Shown piece by piece: positions 1 through 7,290 of a stretch of DNA of 8,024 nucleotides (positions are counted from its first letter, which is position 1; the number at the start of each line of letters is the position of its first letter). The stretch spans positions 1-8,024 of the forward strand of contig CAKSVK010000156.1 in assembly GCA_934502905.1 (NCBI GenBank), written 5' to 3'. The notes below the pieces were generated by a model, which worked only from the letters and a program-made list of their open reading frames with translations, had not been told where the DNA came from and did no database searches. The position numbers and the translations under genes are program-made. This DNA is from an uncultured Chitinophagaceae bacterium (GTDB taxonomy: Bacteria; Bacteroidota; Bacteroidia; Chitinophagales; Chitinophagaceae).

Positions 1-48
1 GCAGCAGGCTTCACCCGACTGCTTCTCATTCACATGATTTCAGGACCA

Positions 49-88
49 ATCGTAGTCATTATGAGTCAGGAAATAATGACTTTACGAT
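49..88. repeat. Imperfect inverted repeat beside the gldN terminator
   Basis: The left arm ATCGTAGTCATTA (49-61) is complementary to the right arm TAATGACTTTACGAT (74-88), apart from two extra bases in the right arm that would bulge. The spacer is 12 nt. The pairing is long enough to form a hairpin in RNA from either strand. It sits 12 bp from the much stronger terminator hairpin at 101-142. It has no run of T directly after it on either strand, so it is not a standard intrinsic terminator. It could be a 3'-end stabilising structure, a protein-binding palindrome, or chance within the end of a plus-strand gene. Confidence 0.45.
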
Positions 89-100
89 CAAAGTTCCGGC

Positions 101-142
101 AATAAAAAAGGGAGCAGATAGTTATCCGCTCCCTTTTTTATT
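101..142. terminator. Bidirectional intrinsic terminator downstream of gldN
   Basis: A perfect 15-bp inverted repeat, AATAAAAAAGGGAGC (101-115) and GCTCCCTTTTTTATT (128-142), has a GC-rich core of GGGAGC/GCTCCC. After one A/C mismatch the pairing can extend inward by four base pairs (GATA/TATC). Each arm places a run of six T residues after the GC core, on its own strand, so the element can stop transcription both ways. On the minus strand it begins 18 bp after the gldN stop codon and would end the gldKLMN transcript. Its symmetry also suggests a convergent plus-strand gene ending near the left edge of the window. Confidence 0.9.
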
Positions 143-160
143 AAACTTATTATCTGAATA

Positions 161-1216
161 CTAGTATTCCCACAAATCCTGCTCGTAGTTGAATATCTTA
201 TTCTTAACATTTTCTCCTTCCAGTAATCTTAAAACACCGTCTTTAACGTATTGCTTCAGATACAGGTCATGCGGGTTATCCAGTGTAGACTTAACAATAT
301 AACTTCCAAAGAAACGGCTTTCGAAAAGCTCTTCCCAGCTCATACGTGCGCCAAAGTTCTTGCCATTGTACACTTCATATTTTGCCAGGGCAGGACGCAT
401 ATCAGGATAATATACATAAAATATGGGAGACTCACCGATCACATCTCCGGTCACCTTGTTGGTATAGGTTTTAATGGGTGCAATCCCTAATATCCTTACA
501 AACATCCTGGATGATTCTTTATCGAAGACCCACTCTTCTTTGATCCTGAATTTAACGATGGCATCCATATCAAACTCTTCGCATACCACATCTGTTTTCA
601 TGATCCCTTTCGAAAGATCAGGATCCTTCTCCAGGTCAGGTACCAGTATAGTGTCACAGCCACCTGCCAACTTAGAACCAATTTGGTCCACCGTCATAGG
701 CGTAGTGAACCTGTCATCCACTGATGCATCAAACGCAACTACTTCGCCACTCTTGATCACATTCAGCAGGATAGCGATAAACCTTTGATTACCATTATCC
801 TCTTCCGCAGAGTAACGGAAAGGCTGGTTGATCTTCTCGCGGATATCAATTTCGCGCCACACTTTTTCTCTGTAAATGGCATCGTCCTCACGGATATGCT
901 CATATGCCAGCGGTGTACGCTCTTTTACCAGGTTTTTTTCAATTGCATGATCGTTGCGGAGGGACTTTCTAATGGTGTCCATAGTCAACGGATCACGCTT
1001 CTGCACCACCACAGGTGTTGTATCCTGTTTGGCTACACCAAGACTTGCATCAGCAACAGCTGCCTGGGTCTTTTTGGTGCTTGCCTTCTGGGCAGCAGGT
1101 TTTTTAGTTGTTGTCCTGGTAGATTTCTTCCGGGTTGTCTGAGCATCTACCGTAGTGGCGATTGTTACTCCGAAAGCCATCAACAACAAAGCATATTTCG
1201 CAGATTTCCATTTCAT
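161..1216 (-). CDS. gldN: T9SS periplasmic ring protein GldN (PorN family)
   Basis: GldN is a soluble periplasmic component of the type IX secretion system; by homology it joins GldK to form the large ring under the outer membrane and contacts the GldM tip. The chosen start is the ATG at 1216, giving 351 residues; an in-frame TTG at 1240 would add eight residues ahead of a good signal peptide and is less likely. Residues 1-25 form that signal peptide (KWK charged start, hydrophobic core, VDA cleavage site), and the predicted mature protein begins with Gln, common in Bacteroidota. Residues 27-55 are a low-complexity Lys/Thr/Ala linker. The conserved body starts near residue 74 and contains the family pattern YEHIREDDAIYREKVWREID (residues 105-124). 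The gene begins 51 bp after gldM and is last in the operon. No frameshift or truncation is seen. Confidence 0.93.
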   Translation of the reverse strand: MKWKSAKYALLLMAFGVTIATTVDAQTTRKKSTRTTTKKPAAQKASTKKTQAAVADASLGVAKQDTTPVVVQKRDPLTMDTIRKSLRNDHAIEKNLVKERTPLAYEHIREDDAIYREKVWREIDIREKINQPFRYSAEEDNGNQRFIAILLNVIKSGEVVAFDASVDDRFTTPMTVDQIGSKLAGGCDTILVPDLEKDPDLSKGIMKTDVVCEEFDMDAIVKFRIKEEWVFDKESSRMFVRILGIAPIKTYTNKVTGDVIGESPIFYVYYPDMRPALAKYEVYNGKNFGARMSWEELFESRFFGSYIVKSTLDNPHDLYLKQYVKDGVLRLLEGENVKNKIFNYEQDLWEY

Positions 1217-1267
1217 ATCAAAAAGTGTTAAACTAAACAAATGATAACGCTGTTCTCAAAAAGTTTA

Positions 1268-2782
1268 TTATCTCAAAATGAATGACAAAGGTTTCAGCGT
1301 GATGGTCCTGCCATCCGGTCCCTGTGCCTTGATATTATCAATATAAACGCCTCTTCCGGGTTTCAGGTTATCAACCAGGCTTTTTGCAGAACCCGACCAG
1401 GGAGCTCCGTTGTTAGAAACCGGGTTATAATCTGCAGCACTCAGGTCCGCAATAGTGTAGCTCAATACAGAGTATTTCGCTTCAAACTCAGACTCAATGG
1501 CAGCCCTTACACCACCCATTGCTTTAAACTGAGCGGTAGGAACCTGTCCGCCATCAAACGTACCTACATATGCATTAGGCGCAGGCAGGTATTTCACACG
1601 GAAGGCAACCTTACCAACAGATTTTCCATCCACCATCACATCCACACTTGCCTCTCCTTGTGAGGTTGGCTTGGCAACATAGTTGCTGCCGCCAACTTTC
1701 GAAAGACTACCGTTGCTGATCCTGGCAGTTACCTTTTCACTGCCCGCACCAGCAGTAATGGTCAGCGGGTTATCAACACCCACAAACAGTACATTCATTT
1801 TTGTAGGCATTACAGATATCCCTGAAGGTTGACCAACGGTATATTCAAACGGCTTTGAAATACTTTTAGGCTCACCCGTGTTAGGATCCAGGTATTTGAT
1901 CTCGATATTCAATTTATGTGCTCCGGAAGCGCCGGCAGGCATTTTAACCTCAGCAACACCATTGTCGCTTACAGGTACTGCTTTTCCGTTGATCAATACT
2001 TCCGGCTTAACAGAAGAATTGAATGCACCCAAACCAGCTTTCAGCTCTACCTGCTCACCCGGCATCAGGTAAGTAGAATTAGCGGCCACCATAGGTTCAA
2101 ACTTGTCCAGCTTAAATACCACTCCACCTACTTTTTCGAACAATTTGGCCACCATTTTATTTTCAGAATTCTTTACATCATTCTGAAACTTGCTCAAAAT
2201 GGTCATTGCTGCAATAGTGGGGGTCATATGGAAGTATGCAGTAGTCCATGTCTGGCTTGCATCATCCTTACCGGTAGAAGATTTCGGCTTTTCCAGGTCG
2301 ATAGGAATACCCTGCAGCTCTTTCGCTACTTCAGGATCTATCGCCATCAGGTCGCTCTTATATTTTTCCAATGCCAGGCGCAGCTTTTCACCTTCTCCCT
2401 GGGTATCCATCAAACGGGTAGGAGCATCCAGGTTACTGATCCCTTCGCCGGTTTCTTCGTTGTACTTACTTTCGTCTTTCAGCTTTGTTTTAAGCTCTTC
2501 GATATAAGCTGTCATATCAGCGGAAAGCTTTTTCACCTGGTCGGCTTTCGGTTTCCACTGAGCAGCTTTTTCGCGGGTTTTAGGATCTTCCAGACTTTCT
2601 GCAAACCCCTTATATATAGCATCTGATGATGCTGTAAGTGTGCTGTTGGATTTCAACAGGCTGTTATCAACTGTTTTGAAGGCATTGATGATTTCGGCAG
2701 ACACGTTCAGCGCCAGCAATGCTGTAAGCACCAAATACATCATATTAATCATCTTCTGCCGTGGCTCTTTAGGTAGTGCCAT
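1268..2782 (-). CDS. gldM: T9SS motor shaft protein GldM (PorM family)
   Basis: GldM is an inner-membrane protein that dimerises, inserts its single helix into the GldL pentamer, and reaches across the periplasm to the GldK/GldN ring, transmitting proton-driven rotation. The 504-residue length fits the family. A short basic N-terminus (KEPRQK, residues 5-10) is followed by one transmembrane helix at about residues 11-30. Arg8 occupies about the place of the functionally important N-terminal arginine described in Flavobacterium johnsoniae. The periplasmic part can be divided by comparison with the known four-domain structure: helical D1 to about residue 224, then beta-rich D2 (225-316), D3 (317-400) and D4 (401-504). 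D3 opens with ISVMPTKMNVLFVGVDNPLT and D4 with NAYVGTFDGG. The reading frame ends in two consecutive TAA codons. It lies 81 bp after gldL, across a terminator-like hairpin. Confidence 0.95.
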   Translation of the reverse strand: MALPKEPRQKMINMMYLVLTALLALNVSAEIINAFKTVDNSLLKSNSTLTASSDAIYKGFAESLEDPKTREKAAQWKPKADQVKKLSADMTAYIEELKTKLKDESKYNEETGEGISNLDAPTRLMDTQGEGEKLRLALEKYKSDLMAIDPEVAKELQGIPIDLEKPKSSTGKDDASQTWTTAYFHMTPTIAAMTILSKFQNDVKNSENKMVAKLFEKVGGVVFKLDKFEPMVAANSTYLMPGEQVELKAGLGAFNSSVKPEVLINGKAVPVSDNGVAEVKMPAGASGAHKLNIEIKYLDPNTGEPKSISKPFEYTVGQPSGISVMPTKMNVLFVGVDNPLTITAGAGSEKVTARISNGSLSKVGGSNYVAKPTSQGEASVDVMVDGKSVGKVAFRVKYLPAPNAYVGTFDGGQVPTAQFKAMGGVRAAIESEFEAKYSVLSYTIADLSAADYNPVSNNGAPWSGSAKSLVDNLKPGRGVYIDNIKAQGPDGRTITLKPLSFILR

Positions 2783-2823
2783 GATTTTTCAGGATTTAAT
2801 GTGTTTGTTTACGAATCAAGGTT

Positions 2824-2851
2824 AAAAAATGGATTGCGTTTTTCAATCCAT
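2824..2851 (-). terminator. Terminator-like hairpin between gldL and gldM (possible attenuator)
   Basis: Read on the minus strand, ATGGATTG (2851-2844) pairs perfectly with CAATCCAT (2836-2829) across a 7-nt loop, and the second arm runs straight into five more T residues (2828-2824). This is the arrangement of an intrinsic terminator. The stem has only three G-C pairs in eight, so it would be weak or leaky. It begins 12 bp after the gldL stop codon and ends about 40 bp before the gldM start. It may reduce read-through into gldM, mark an RNA processing or 3'-end stabilising site, or be inert; the sequence alone does not decide. Confidence 0.5.
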
Positions 2852-2863
2852 ATGTCTCAGCAA

Positions 2864-3628
2864 TTATCTGCCCTGCATAGCAGCCAGCATATTACCGTAA
2901 ACATTGTTCAGGTTACCCAGGTTTTTAGCCAGCAGGCTGATCTGCTCCTGTGCTTTCTTGGCATCTTCCACGCTACCCTGCATGCTTTGTGAAGCCTGCG
3001 CCAGGTTGCTGTAGAAACCATTCATAGCTTTCAGGTGATTATTGGTATCCTGTAACTCAAGTTCGTATACAGTATTTAATGAAGACAGGTTTTTGGTAAG
3101 CACCTGAACCTGATCATGAAATAATTTGCTTGTTTCAGCGGCATCATTAAAGCTTTTAGCTGTGCTTGCTGCACCGGCATAAGCTTCTTTTACCTGTACC
3201 AGGGCCTGTGTTGCTTCTTTTGTTTTAGCTGAAAAATCGGCAGTTACAGATGTAACATCAGCGATATCAGACATTTTTTCTACGGTCGTACCCAGCTTGC
3301 TGAAGTTATCACCTAACCTCTGCAGGTTCGCAGGAGTGATAGAGGCGTCCTGTAACATTTTATCCATTGAAGCCAATGCAGGGTTACCACCGGCAACGCC
3401 AACACCACCTTTAAGAGATTCAGCAATTTCTTTCATTTCACCACCGGGAGGCGGTAAGAAAGCGTAAATCAGGAATATAACAGCTTCTGTCAAGAGACCA
3501 ACAGTAAGCATGATGTCGGCAAAAGACTTGTGGAGGATTTTAGCCCATGCGCCAAAGATTACAACTGCGGCGCCTACGCACACCAATACGTTAACTAGTC
3601 TTTCTGTGGATTTGTTTGTGCCTGCCAT
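2864..3628 (-). CDS. gldL: T9SS inner-membrane motor protein GldL (PorL family)
   Basis: GldL forms the inner-membrane, proton-conducting pentamer around the GldM helix and powers type IX secretion and gliding. The 254-residue protein has two adjacent hydrophobic helices, about residues 12-32 and 38-58, joined by a short loop. Lys30 in the first helix and Glu48 within GLLTEAVIF of the second match, by position, the charged residues implicated in proton coupling in F. johnsoniae GldL. After PPPGGE (59-64) comes a hydrophilic cytoplasmic region, rich in Ala, Gln, Asn and Ser and probably helical or coiled-coil. It contains related segments near 101-119, 173-191 and 229-247, the last two clearly similar (KNLSSLNTVY and KNLGNLNNVY). 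The ATG at 3628 is preceded by an A-rich leader with no evident Shine-Dalgarno sequence. The gene follows gldK after an unusually long 160-bp gap. Confidence 0.95.
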   Translation of the reverse strand: MAGTNKSTERLVNVLVCVGAAVVIFGAWAKILHKSFADIMLTVGLLTEAVIFLIYAFLPPPGGEMKEIAESLKGGVGVAGGNPALASMDKMLQDASITPANLQRLGDNFSKLGTTVEKMSDIADVTSVTADFSAKTKEATQALVQVKEAYAGAASTAKSFNDAAETSKLFHDQVQVLTKNLSSLNTVYELELQDTNNHLKAMNGFYSNLAQASQSMQGSVEDAKKAQEQISLLAKNLGNLNNVYGNMLAAMQGR

Positions 3629-3788
3629 AAAGAGATTTTTTGTTTTTTTTAATAGGGTTTTTCTGTTTTTTTAGATTTCAAAAGGTAATGATCATACAAT
3701 GCAAAGGGTGGATTTGCCCCATTACAAAGCATAATTAGTTTAGTATTAGAATTAATTAATTTTCTGTTATCAGGTAAGTGACCCATAA
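3629..3788 (-). other. Structured AT-rich gap between gldK and gldL
   Basis: This 160-bp spacer is two to three times longer than the other spacers in the operon and has no credible ORF. On the minus strand it contains an outer inverted repeat GTAATG (3725-3720) with CATTAC (3690-3685), enclosing a smaller hairpin GCAAA (3717-3713) with TTTGC (3705-3701). The last 60 bases before gldL are very A-rich, typical of Bacteroidota translation leaders. TACCTTTTG near 3682-3690 (minus strand) resembles the -7 element TAnnTTTG but has one base too many, so an internal promoter is possible but not demonstrated. Confidence 0.4.
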
Positions 3789-5072
3789 TTATCTGCCGCG
3801 TTTTCCGGAAGCAGGGAGGTCAATTACGCAACGGAAACCAATATAAGACTTAGCAGTATCCTGGTATTCATAAGTGCGTGCACTTGTCTGAAGGAAGTAC
3901 CCCACATCTTTCCAGCTACCACCTCTCAGCACCTTACGTTTCATGCGGGGAGGGTCACTATCCTTGGCATTCCAGCGAATGTCGGGGTTCATATCGTGTT
4001 GGAAATTATAAGCTCCTTCGTAGAAAAATGAGGATGTCCACTCAGCAACATTACCAGCCATATTGTATAAACCGAAATCGTTGGGCCAGTATGCGTCAGC
4101 GCGTACAGGATACAAGCCGCCGTCTTCTGCGTAATTACCACGTCCGGGCTTAAAGTTTGCCAGCAGGCATCCTTTCTTGTTCCTCAGGTAATATCCACCC
4201 CAGGGGTATGGCGCCTGAGAACGTCCACCACGTGCTGCATATTCCCACTCAGCTTCGGTAGGCAGGCGAAAATCTGATTCCTGCGCCCTCTTTTGTCCTT
4301 CCAGATAGCTGTTGAGGAATTGGGTTCTCCATTCACAGAAAGCAACTGCCTGCTTCCAGTTTACCCCTACAACAGGATAGTTTCCAAATGAAGGGTGAGA
4401 GAAATATCTTTTAGACATCGGTTCATTATAAGAGTAAGAAAAGTCTCTTATCCAAACCAGCGTATCAGGATAAACGGGCGTATCTTTTTTAACGATAAAT
4501 TTTGAGCGTACCTGGCTTGCATTTTCTCTTTTAACCGCTTCAGCATAGTCGAAAGTTTCGGAATGGTAGATCAGCTTGTTAGCATCAATTTCTTTTTTCC
4601 CGAATATCCGGTTATCAGGAGACACGATCATTGCATCCAGTTGCTCCATTGTTTTAGGATCACCCCATTTTACAGTCTGGATCTTTTTCCAGTCAAGGCT
4701 GTTTCCGTCTTTAGACTTATAGCCCAGCTTATCACCGGCAATTGAATCGCGTACCCAATTTACAAACTGACGATATTCATTGTTTGTAATTTCGGTTTCG
4801 TCCATCCAAAAACCGTTAATGGTAATTTGTCTGTTACGGGATGTGAATGCATAATTTATGTCCTCATCGCTGGGACCCATATGGAAGGTACCCTGTGGTA
4901 TGTAAACCATACCAGGAGGCTTGGGCAAAGAATACTTACCTCCAGGTGCCACACCTAGTACCTGCCCCTTGAAATCAGGAGACTTGGAGGATTTCGACTT
5001 ACCACAACTTGCTACGGCTAGCGTAAGCGCAGCAATGACTGAGAGGTTGAGTAACCGGCCTTTCATTTTCAT
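3789..5072 (-). CDS. gldK: T9SS ring lipoprotein GldK (PorK family, FGE-sulfatase fold)
   Basis: GldK is a lipoprotein that by homology forms, with GldN, the periplasmic ring attached to the outer membrane in the type IX secretion system. The 427-residue product begins with a lipoprotein signal: basic KMKGR, a hydrophobic stretch, then VASC with Cys23 as the lipidated residue. The body has the formylglycine-generating-enzyme (FGE-sulfatase) fold: VYIPQGTFHMG at 56-66, ITNNEYRQF at 95-103, PVVGVNWKQAVAFCEWR at 233-249, RLPTEAEWEYAARGG at 269-283, GLYNMAGNVAEW at 334-345, LRGGSW at 382-387 and IGFRCV at 411-416. The only Cys residues are 23, 246, 302 and 415; the segment where true FGE enzymes carry their catalytic cysteines (about 391-401) has none, so it is a structural, non-enzymatic member. 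A roughly 125-residue insertion separates the first motifs from the core. It is first in the operon, with a promoter just upstream. Confidence 0.94.
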   Translation of the reverse strand: MKMKGRLLNLSVIAALTLAVASCGKSKSSKSPDFKGQVLGVAPGGKYSLPKPPGMVYIPQGTFHMGPSDEDINYAFTSRNRQITINGFWMDETEITNNEYRQFVNWVRDSIAGDKLGYKSKDGNSLDWKKIQTVKWGDPKTMEQLDAMIVSPDNRIFGKKEIDANKLIYHSETFDYAEAVKRENASQVRSKFIVKKDTPVYPDTLVWIRDFSYSYNEPMSKRYFSHPSFGNYPVVGVNWKQAVAFCEWRTQFLNSYLEGQKRAQESDFRLPTEAEWEYAARGGRSQAPYPWGGYYLRNKKGCLLANFKPGRGNYAEDGGLYPVRADAYWPNDFGLYNMAGNVAEWTSSFFYEGAYNFQHDMNPDIRWNAKDSDPPRMKRKVLRGGSWKDVGYFLQTSARTYEYQDTAKSYIGFRCVIDLPASGKRGR

Positions 5073-5097
5073 AATAATAGCTTAAAGGGTATATGGA

Positions 5098-5105
5098 CAA
5101 ATATA
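5098..5105 (-). promoter_or_regulatory. Candidate -7 promoter element for the gldKLMN operon
   Basis: On the minus strand these bases read TATATTTG, an exact match to the Bacteroidota -7 consensus TAnnTTTG. It lies 25 bp upstream of the gldK ATG, so transcription would begin near 5092-5094 and leave a leader of about 20 nt. No good TTTG box lies at the usual -33 distance (the equivalent bases read TAAA); a TTG at 5133-5131 is about five bases too far. Assignment rests on the -7 match and position. Confidence 0.55.
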
Positions 5106-5113
5106 GACGAAAT

Positions 5114-5134
5114 ATTGATTTATCATTTATCAAT
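5114..5134. repeat. Small inverted repeat overlapping the gldK promoter
   Basis: ATTGAT (5114-5119) and ATCAAT (5129-5134) form a 6-bp inverted repeat with a 9-nt spacer, which on the minus strand also contains a tandem TGATAAA repeat. It covers roughly -20 to -41 relative to the predicted start, where a regulator could contact the promoter. The region is very AT-rich, so such short symmetry can occur by chance. Confidence 0.25.
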
Positions 5135-5199
5135 TGCTAATATTAAACTTTTTTTAGCTTATCGCACAGATGTCCTTAAACATGGAATAATAAACGGTG

Positions 5200-7272
5200 T
5201 CATTTATCAGATATTGTGTTTTTTCTGCCTGCCAATACCTCATTATTATCGATTAATTCCAGCAAATCCCGGATATTCCATACCGGTTTTTCGCAAGCAA
5301 AATTCCTGCACAAATAAATGCCGGTTGCATGATCTGTCAGCCTGTTTTGTAGTAAAGGAAAATGATAATTGTTATCGCCTGAAGACTGTAAAACCCTGTC
5401 TGGCAGGTAGTTTGCCAGTAATTCCTTAGAAAATTCCCTGTATTGACCGCCTACTATTGCTATTTCATTTTTCCCGTATACCAAACCTGTTACCATACAG
5501 GCCCATTTGCCAAAAGAGGTGGGATATCTGGTCACCATATTCAGCACAGAGCCTATCATTTTTTCACTTATCCTTCTCCACTCAATATTATCAAAAATCA
5601 ACGACAAGCATTGCAAATTTAGGGCCATTGTTGAGTTGCCGGAAGGAGTTGAACCGTCATAGATCTCCCTGGTACGAATTATAACATCTTGTTGATCCCT
5701 GTGTGTAAAAAAGAATAGCCCCGACTTATCATCATAAAAGTCATCCAATACCACTTCACTGATTTCTTTCGCCGACTCCAGATAACCCTGATTACCTGTA
5801 ACTTCCTGTAAATGAATGAGTGCCTCTACCAGACAAGCGTAGTCGTCTAAAAAAGCCGGATTAGAGGCAACTCCATTTTTATAACTGTGTTTCCAGGACG
5901 CTCCGGAAAAAGCATCAAAAATAAATTTCATATTCCGTTCCGCAAGGTCCCTGTAGCGGTCTTCACCCGTAGCGGCATACGCCATGGAACAGCCTGTATT
6001 CATTAAGGCATTCCATCCCAGTATTATTTTATCATCCAGCAATGGTTTCACGCGTTCGGATCTTGCCTTCAGCAGGCACATCCTCCCCTTTTTTAGTGTT
6101 TCTTCAAGCTGCAGCTCACTTATCCCTTCTTCTCCGGCAAAGTCGGGTGCAGGCTTCCTGATATTCAGGATGTTCGTATGTTCCCAGTTACCCCCACCCG
6201 TTACATCATAAAACTTACAGAACAAATCCGAATCAGCGCCCAGCAGCGCATCTATTTCGGATTTATCCCACACATAATATTTACCTTCTATGCCTTCACT
6301 GTCTGCATCAAGCGCCGTATAAAAACCTCCCTCCTTACTCATCATTTCCCGCTGTACAAAATCAAGGGTCTCCGTAATAACTTCCTTATACCGCATATAT
6401 CCGGTGATCTGAAATGCTTCACATACTGCCTGCAGAAGCAAAGCATTATCATATAACATTTTTTCAAAATGAGGCACCAGCCATTCGCTGTCTGTGGCAT
6501 AGCGGGCAAACCCGCCTCCCAGCTGATCATATATTCCCCCTCTTATCATTTTATCCAGGCTCAGTAAGGCCTGATCAAGCGCTGCAGCATTCCCTGTATA
6601 ATAGTAATATTTGAACAAATAGCGGATGACATACACCTGTGGAAACTTAGGCGCACCCCCAAATCCGCCGTGTATGGTATCAGCAGATAACATGATATTC
6701 TGGAAAATGGCATCCGGCGTCCGGTCATCCACACGGGTTTCTTCCGCATTAAGTCCATAACCAGCCGCTTTTACCATCTGGCCGGTCAGGCGCTCTGCAC
6801 TTTCTTCCAGCTTATCCCTTCTTTCATAAAATGCTTCTACTACTCCCATCAATACCTGCCGCCAGGAGGGGCGATTATATGCAGGTTCCGGAGGATAGTA
6901 GGTTCCTCCGTAAAAGGGCTTTTTTTGCGGGGTTAAAAAAACATTCAGCGGCCATCCCCCTGCACCTGTCATCGTTTGCACCGCACCCATATATATATGG
7001 TCAAGATCAGGACGTTCTTCCCGGTCAATTTTTATATTCACGAAATGTTCATTCATGAATGCAGCGGTATCTTCGTCTTCAAAGCTTTCCCGCTCCATCA
7101 CATGACACCAGTGGCAGGCTGCATAACCAATGCTTACCAGTATCGGCTTATCTTCCGACAATGCTTTATTAAGTGCTGCTTCTCCCCACGGATACCATTC
7201 TACCGGGTTGTGGGCATGCTGCAATAAATAGGGACTTGTTTCATGAACAAGATGATTGGTAAATGCTGCCAT
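5200..7272 (-). CDS. Thioredoxin-domain protein of the YyaL/SSP411 (DUF255) family
   Basis: This 690-residue protein is a full-length member of a widespread family whose biochemical role is not firmly established. The N-terminal thioredoxin-like domain (about residues 1-165) begins with the hallmark [20 protein letters not shown] and carries the redox-type motif CHWC at Cys53-Cys56, followed by ERESFED-like residues, KIDREERPD and [11 protein letters not shown]. The remainder resembles an (alpha/alpha)6 barrel of the six-hairpin glycosidase/epimerase type, with [10 protein letters not shown] (202-211), [14 protein letters not shown] (245-258), [13 protein letters not shown] (267-279), TALDADSEG (319-327), [10 protein letters not shown] (415-424), STPSGNS (541-547) and a C-terminal [12 protein letters not shown] with Cys655 and Cys660. 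There is no signal peptide, so it is probably cytoplasmic. The ATG at 7272 fits the family N-terminus exactly. It follows hemD by 18 bp, probably in the same transcript, and precedes gldK by 127 bp. A sugar-modifying or redox role is only inference from the folds. Confidence 0.93.
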   Translation of the reverse strand: MAAFTNHLVHETSPYLLQHAHNPVEWYPWGEAALNKALSEDKPILVSIGYAACHWCHVMERESFEDEDTAAFMNEHFVNIKIDREERPDLDHIYMGAVQTMTGAGGWPLNVFLTPQKKPFYGGTYYPPEPAYNRPSWRQVLMGVVEAFYERRDKLEESAERLTGQMVKAAGYGLNAEETRVDDRTPDAIFQNIMLSADTIHGGFGGAPKFPQVYVIRYLFKYYYYTGNAAALDQALLSLDKMIRGGIYDQLGGGFARYATDSEWLVPHFEKMLYDNALLLQAVCEAFQITGYMRYKEVITETLDFVQREMMSKEGGFYTALDADSEGIEGKYYVWDKSEIDALLGADSDLFCKFYDVTGGGNWEHTNILNIRKPAPDFAGEEGISELQLEETLKKGRMCLLKARSERVKPLLDDKIILGWNALMNTGCSMAYAATGEDRYRDLAERNMKFIFDAFSGASWKHSYKNGVASNPAFLDDYACLVEALIHLQEVTGNQGYLESAKEISEVVLDDFYDDKSGLFFFTHRDQQDVIIRTREIYDGSTPSGNSTMALNLQCLSLIFDNIEWRRISEKMIGSVLNMVTRYPTSFGKWACMVTGLVYGKNEIAIVGGQYREFSKELLANYLPDRVLQSSGDNNYHFPLLQNRLTDHATGIYLCRNFACEKPVWNIRDLLELIDNNEVLAGRKNTISDK

Positions 7273-7290
7273 GCAGCAAATTTCGCAGAA

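Noticed and set aside
1217..1240. TTG start at 1240 for gldN
   Set aside because: The ATG at 1216 places a normal signal peptide at the very N-terminus, while the TTG would add eight residues of translated leader.
1218..1263. Direct repeat TCAAAAAG at 1218-1225 and 1256-1263 in the gldM-gldN spacer
   Set aside because: An 8-bp AT-rich repeat is expected by chance, and neither copy matches a known promoter or operator.
1916..2626. A 236-codon plus-strand open frame antisense to gldM, and similar long plus-strand frames at 785-1231, 5115-5429 and 7256-7624
   Set aside because: They lie opposite well-supported conserved genes, have no recognisable motifs, and their Cys/Phe/His-rich composition is typical of the reverse complement of real coding sequence.
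6987..7000. Perfect 14-bp palindrome CCATATATATATGG
   Set aside because: It lies inside the DUF255 gene and is explained by the codons of the peptide DHIYMG; there is no promoter or intergenic context.
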